A stretch of DNA of 64,000 nt from an uncultured Eubacteriales bacterium. Its GTDB lineage: Bacteria; Bacillota; Clostridia; Oscillospirales; Acutalibacteraceae. The notes under the pieces are model-generated. The model saw only the letters and a list, made by a program, of their open reading frames with translations, searched no databases and was not told the origin of the DNA. Below are positions 60,428 to 64,000 of the stretch, piece by piece. The stretch is taken from contig CAKSCM010000011.1 in NCBI GenBank assembly GCA_934444365.1, positions 1 to 64,000 of the forward strand, written 5' to 3'. Positions within the stretch are counted from its first letter, which is position 1. Each line of letters begins with the position of its first letter. The position numbers and the translations under genes are program-made.

Positions 60428-61441
60428 TCAGCCGCCTGTACGTTCCTTAAGGTTTTTAAGGAAGGTATCTATTCCGCTCTGATCGGCACGATCGAGGAGT
60501 ATTCCGTCAACCGTCTCAATAGCGCCCTTGGTGACACCGGTATTCTCGCCGAGGATGTCCTTTATAAGAAGTTCCATGGATTTATAACCCATCGAATAGG
60601 CGTCCTGTCCGGTAACGGCCTGCAAAACGTTATCCGAATCCTTAAGCATGGAGGCTATCTGCTCGGAAGCATCAATACCGAAAACATAGACCGAACCGGC
60701 CTTGCCGGCGTTTTTAACCGCCATGGTGGCTCCTACCGTACCGCCGTCGTTAGCGGCAAAAATGACGTTGACATCGGGATGAGCGGTGAGTATGTCGTTA
60801 ACGGTCGATACCGCGGTATCCTGCATCCAGGCATCCTGATCGGCAACAACTTCAACGCCGGGGAGAGTCTTTACGACATCAAGGAATCCGCCGGAACGGG
60901 CAGCGCTCTTTTCGGGGAGAAGCGATTTAAACTGAACAACCGCTATCTTTGCTTTTCCGCCGAGCTTTTCTTCGATGAACTTCTTGGCAACATTACCGGT
61001 CGAAGCACCAAGCTGCTTCTGGTCGGATGTATATCCGCCTACAATAAAGTCGGCATTGGCAAGCGTGCTGTCGCAAAGGGTTATCTTCATGCCGTTCGAG
61101 GCGGCACTCTTTAACGTGGTTATTGAGGATTCCTCATTAAGCGGAGCTATCGCTATACCCTTTACACCCTGAGTAACGTAGGTGTTTATCTGGTTGGTTT
61201 CCTTCGCCTGGTCGTTATTCACGTTGCTTGTAAGACATTTAACACCGTATTTTTTAGCAGCATCGGTATATCCGGTAGAGAGCAGCTTCATAAACTGATC
61301 CTCAAGATAAACTATACCGGCGACGGTTATGTCGCTCTTGGAGCCGCTTCCGTCAGATGAAGTGCCGCCGTTGGGGCCGCATCCGGCAAAACTGAACACA
61401 AGAAGTGCCGCAAGCGTGATTGCTAAAATTTTTTTGAACAT
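60428..61441 (-). CDS. Sugar ABC transporter substrate-binding lipoprotein, RbsB type
   Basis: A 337-residue lipoprotein. The signal peptide MFKKILAITLAALLVFSFAGCG carries a lipobox with Cys at about 21. The mature part is a periplasmic-binding-protein type 1 fold: VAGIVYLEDQFMKLLSTGYTDAAKKYGV, GVKGIAIAPLNEES, DVNVIFAANDGGTVGATMAVK and AVTGQDAYSMGYKSMELL. The ligand is probably a pentose, hexose or polyol; residues do not settle it. ATG 61441 has GGAGGG upstream; the preceding 28 open codons are not signal-like. It lies 191 bases after the dehydrogenase gene. Confidence 0.94.
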   Translation of the reverse strand: MFKKILAITLAALLVFSFAGCGPNGGTSSDGSGSKSDITVAGIVYLEDQFMKLLSTGYTDAAKKYGVKCLTSNVNNDQAKETNQINTYVTQGVKGIAIAPLNEESSITTLKSAASNGMKITLCDSTLANADFIVGGYTSDQKQLGASTGNVAKKFIEEKLGGKAKIAVVQFKSLLPEKSAARSGGFLDVVKTLPGVEVVADQDAWMQDTAVSTVNDILTAHPDVNVIFAANDGGTVGATMAVKNAGKAGSVYVFGIDASEQIASMLKDSDNVLQAVTGQDAYSMGYKSMELLIKDILGENTGVTKGAIETVDGILLDRADQSGIDTFLKNLKERTGG

Positions 61442-61632
61442 GATTTTCCCTCCGTTTTTTATATTCCTGCAAGGGGTATTAACTACCCTTGCAAAGATTC
61501 CATTTTCTGTGCCGGCACATTTCACCGGCGTACCGTACCGGTTTTTAAGGTCTTAGGTTTTTTGTCACCGCTTTACCTTTTACCGGCAACTCATCGGTAA
61601 AGCCCTTAAAGCTTTTGGCCGACTACCGGTTT

Positions 61633-62652
61633 TTAGTCCCTGAGCATAACCGCCTTTACGGCATTAGCCCTATCCTCATGATATTCATTAAGGGCCCTGG
61701 GCAGATCTTCAAGCTCAAACCGATGGGTTATCAACCTTTTTACATCCACAAGACCGGCATTTATCATGTCGATACATTTCGGGAAGTAAAGCGCCGGAAT
61801 GGCATTTGAGCCGCGTATCTGCAGCTTGCGCAGATGGACAACGTTTGAATCGAACGAGGCCACTGCCTCCGGCCCGTAGCTTATTCCGAGGAACGAAACG
61901 ATTCCTCCGACATTTGTAACATTACAGGCCGTTCCTATTACCTTAGGCGGGGCCGTGACAAGCACTCTGTCCACTCCGCCCTTTTCAAAGGCATAATCCT
62001 CAAGCTTTACCTTGTCGGTGTATATTATCTCGTCGGCTCCGTATTCGCGTGCAAGCTCACAGCGTTTTTCGGCCGAAGAAAACTCAGCGGCATATATCTT
62101 TCTTGCACCGCTCGACTTTGCCATCTTAAGAGCCATAAGGCCTATGGGCCCGAGTCCCAATACCAAAACATCGTCGTTAAGATGGATGTCGGCCGTCATT
62201 ACAAGGTCGCACGCAACACCCAACGGCTCCATTATACAGGCTTCCTCAAAGCTCATTTTGTCAAACTTAACGCAAAGCACGGCCGGAACTATTGCAAACT
62301 CCGCAAAGCCCATGCTGTTATCCTTCATTTCCATAAAGCTCGGTCCCACAAGATCCCATTCGGGGTGCCCGTTAAGCGAGCAGGTGGCAAGCGGATTAAA
62401 TGTCGATGTCTCCACCACTATATTGTCGCCGACCTTTACATTTTCAACACGGTCTCCCGTTTTTACGATTGTGCCGGAAAACTCATGCCCAAACGGCTCC
62501 CAATCCTTTGCCGCATAAGAGGCGAGAATATTGTCGTGTCCGCAAAAGCCGCATGCTCTTACCTTGACGAGCACTTCGTCCTCTTTTATGTCACGCAGGG
62601 TAACATCCCTTACCTCAAACTGATACGGCGCCTTAAGATATGCCGCCTTCAT
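61633..62652 (-). CDS. Zinc-type medium-chain dehydrogenase, sorbitol/threonine dehydrogenase-like
   Basis: A 339-residue MDR-superfamily oxidoreductase. The catalytic zinc site shows Cys37 in ACGFCGHD, His56-Glu57 in GHEFSG and MEPLGVACD. The Rossmann fold is VLVLGLGPIGLMALKMAKSSGA. The four-Cys structural zinc lobe that normally follows about residue 95 is absent: that stretch has only one Cys. GGGAG precedes the ATG. It is the first gene before the ABC importer genes, so it probably oxidises the imported polyol or sugar; the substrate is unknown. Confidence 0.88.
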   Translation of the reverse strand: MKAAYLKAPYQFEVRDVTLRDIKEDEVLVKVRACGFCGHDNILASYAAKDWEPFGHEFSGTIVKTGDRVENVKVGDNIVVETSTFNPLATCSLNGHPEWDLVGPSFMEMKDNSMGFAEFAIVPAVLCVKFDKMSFEEACIMEPLGVACDLVMTADIHLNDDVLVLGLGPIGLMALKMAKSSGARKIYAAEFSSAEKRCELAREYGADEIIYTDKVKLEDYAFEKGGVDRVLVTAPPKVIGTACNVTNVGGIVSFLGISYGPEAVASFDSNVVHLRKLQIRGSNAIPALYFPKCIDMINAGLVDVKRLITHRFELEDLPRALNEYHEDRANAVKAVMLRD

Positions 62653-62756
62653 ATTTGTCTTCTCCCTTCAAGTACTTTCCGTTTTCATATTAAAACAGAT
62701 ACATAAAATTATCCCCATTTTCGGTGGGTATAACCTAACATCTGCTTTACATCTTC

Positions 62757-62785
62757 GTTTTAGCATATTGCATTATTTTTGTCAA
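62757..62785 (-). promoter_or_regulatory. Probable promoter of the dehydrogenase/ABC operon
   Basis: Minus strand: consensus TTGACA (62785-62780), 17 bases, TAAAAC (62762-62757), about 100 bases before the dehydrogenase ATG. Confidence 0.5.
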
Positions 62786-63183
62786 TCACAATACATAACA
62801 ATTATAAATTATTTTTTTATATATAATACACAAGTCATCGCCAATATTGTGCAATTTCGTCCCAATACTTTCCATAGAAAACTTTAATTTCCAATAAAGT
62901 AACAAATATGTAAACATTTTACTCTGCTTACATATTAACCCTTTAACGTGATGTCGATTTAATTCTTTAAAGCGGTCGCCTCGATTAAAAAAGCTCCTTT
63001 TTCTCCCTTTATTGTTATCCAAATGCCGGCGAATATACCGATTACAATTATTAAAGGCAGAAAAAACGAAAACCGGCGCTTAAAACATAAAATATAAAAA
63101 GCATTACCGGCCGGACATATCACAAAAATCAGGAAAACCGGTCTTTTTGATACGGCCCGGCCGGCATAAAAAAGCAAGCTGTG
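62786..63183. other. 398-base AT-rich gap, no supported gene
   Basis: Two overlapping minus-strand frames are open. The one at 62959-63177 (72 codons, TTG start) would have two hydrophobic segments, but no ribosome site or promoter can be assigned. I record it only as a possible small membrane protein. Confidence 0.3.
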
Positions 63184-63211
63184 TTGACTTTTTTACAAAA
63201 ATGCGTATGAT
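63184..63211 (+). promoter_or_regulatory. Promoter of the Mrp-like gene
   Basis: TTGACT (63184-63189), 16 bases, TATGAT (63206-63211). The leader is about 185 bases with several short GC-rich hairpins, the last (GGGCCG 63359-63364 with CGGCCC 63381-63386) abutting the ribosome site AAAAGGAG. Confidence 0.6.
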
Positions 63212-63404
63212 ATTATTTAGACGCCGTGCCGCACAGGCAAAATTGCCGCATCGGCAAAAACGATATGGCAAAACGATATATCATATCAAACTTTTTCAGG
63301 ATATATCCGCCCAATGCCGTCACACTTGTCTTGCCGATAAAATCCGGCCAGAAACAAAGGGCCGATCAGGCGCTAAGGCACGGCCCAAAAGGAGTTGTAT
63401 AAAA

Positions 63405-64000
63405 TTGAGCGAAAACTGCAGTCATAACTGTTCCGATTGCTCGTCGGATTGCGCTTCAAGAAACCCGGCCGACATGAAAGAACCGCTGAATGCATCGTCC
63501 AGCGTTAAAAAGGTAATAGGCGTAGTATCGGGCAAGGGAGGAGTAGGAAAAACCCTTGTCACGAGCCTTTTAGCCACAAAAATGCATATTAAGGGATACA
63601 ACGTCGGAATTCTCGACGCCGATATAACCGGCCCGTCGGTTCCCCGTGCGTTCGGCTTAAAGGAAAAGGCCGAGGGCACCGAATTCGGCATACTGCCGGT
63701 TAAAACCTCCACCGGAATAGACGTAATGTCGGTAAATTTACTGCTTGAAAACGAAACCGATCCGGTAGTCTGGAGAGGACCCGTAATTGCCGGTACGGTA
63801 AAGCAGTTTTGGACCGACGTTGTCTGGAGCGACGAGGACTTTTTGTTTGTTGATATGCCGCCGGGTACGGGCGACGTTCCCCTTACGGTATTCCAGTCAC
63901 TGCCTATTGACGGAATAGTAATCGTCACATCTCCGCAGGAGCTGGTGTCGATGATAGTCGAAAAGGCCGTTAAAATGGCCCGTCTTATGGGGGTTAAGGT
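63405..64000 (+). CDS. Mrp/NBP35-family iron-sulfur carrier ATPase, truncated by the window edge
   Basis: The first 198 codons of a P-loop protein of the Mrp/ApbC/NBP35 family, open to the last base. The N-terminus is Cys-rich (CSHNCSDCSSDC within residues 5-16), as in clostridial NBP35-type members. The deviant Walker A GKGGVGKT follows (about residue 45), then ILDADITGPSVPRAFGL, WRGPVIAGTVKQFW and VDMPPGTGDVPLT. Such proteins bind and transfer 4Fe-4S clusters. The start is TTG 63405, ten bases after AAAGGAG; no ATG precedes the Cys cluster. The C-terminal part lies outside the window. Confidence 0.9.
   Translation, partial: MSENCSHNCSDCSSDCASRNPADMKEPLNASSSVKKVIGVVSGKGGVGKTLVTSLLATKMHIKGYNVGILDADITGPSVPRAFGLKEKAEGTEFGILPVKTSTGIDVMSVNLLLENETDPVVWRGPVIAGTVKQFWTDVVWSDEDFLFVDMPPGTGDVPLTVFQSLPIDGIVIVTSPQELVSMIVEKAVKMARLMGVK

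Noticed and set aside
62786..63177. Two overlapping minus-strand small frames
   Set aside because: Neither has a promoter or ribosome site; the 72-codon one is kept only as a possibility in the gap entry.
63219..63260. CGCACAGGCAAAA in the Mrp leader, recalling the start of a c-di-GMP-I riboswitch
   Set aside because: The rest of the conserved core and the tetraloop-receptor partner are absent.

Overview
The window looks like chromosome from a Gram-positive anaerobe of the Clostridia (Oscillospiraceae/Ruminococcaceae-like). The grounds are a type I dockerin on a secreted glycosidase, a sortase-anchored surface protein with a VPKTGD signal, the clostridial glycogen set with GlgD, a type III glutamine synthetase, a PMCA-type Ca2+ ATPase, and consistently strong AGGAGG-like Shine-Dalgarno sites with TTGACA/TATAAT promoters. 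Base composition is moderate except in the first 2.9 kb, which is clearly AT-rich and probably acquired. Species assignment is inference; no rRNA is present.

Layout. 1-2.9 kb: an AT-rich orphan metallophosphoesterase closed off by a symmetric terminator. 2.9-7 kb: a MacB-like ABC exporter (minus) divergent from a fructose-6-phosphate aldolase/transaldolase-like gene (plus). 7.3-14.5 kb: a two-gene unit, a TetR regulator translationally coupled to a 2114-residue wall-anchored surface protein. That protein carries a ubiquitin-like domain directly after its signal peptide, then two beta-helix modules, and is the most striking find. 14.6-25 kb: RNA and nucleotide housekeeping: two divergent 23S rRNA m5U methyltransferase paralogues, a HEXXH protein, a tRNA-dihydrouridine synthase, and a minus-strand run MBL/beta-CASP hydrolase, Maf, Nif3-like, endonuclease III, HIT, preceded by punA. 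25-33 kb: Ca2+ ATPase, histidine phosphatase behind a probable attenuator, GlmS with a hexapeptide acyltransferase, and MetA. 33-37.3 kb: response regulator, sensor kinase and HtrA protease, an envelope-stress unit. 37.5-43.4 kb: glgB-glgC-glgD-glgA. 43.6-51.7 kb: a 41-residue Cys/Gly-rich peptide too short for routine gene calling, a possible structured RNA, a dockerin-bearing GH36 alpha-galactosidase with a consensus promoter and a perfect LacI-type operator, tRNA-Lys, and an unassigned cytoplasmic protein resembling a glycoside hydrolase. 51.9-57.4 kb: type III glutamine synthetase, AsnA, an RluB-like pseudouridine synthase and two small envelope/zinc-ribbon proteins. 57.7-62.7 kb: a sugar ABC importer led by a zinc-type dehydrogenase. 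63.2 kb to the end: a truncated Mrp/NBP35 ATPase.

The metabolic theme is carbohydrate capture and storage. An extracellular alpha-galactosidase, a sugar or polyol importer with its dehydrogenase, glycogen synthesis, amino-sugar synthesis (GlmS) and ammonia assimilation (GlnN, AsnA) fit a gut or rumen fibre user. Everything here was read by eye: family names rest on visible motifs, and no database search was run.
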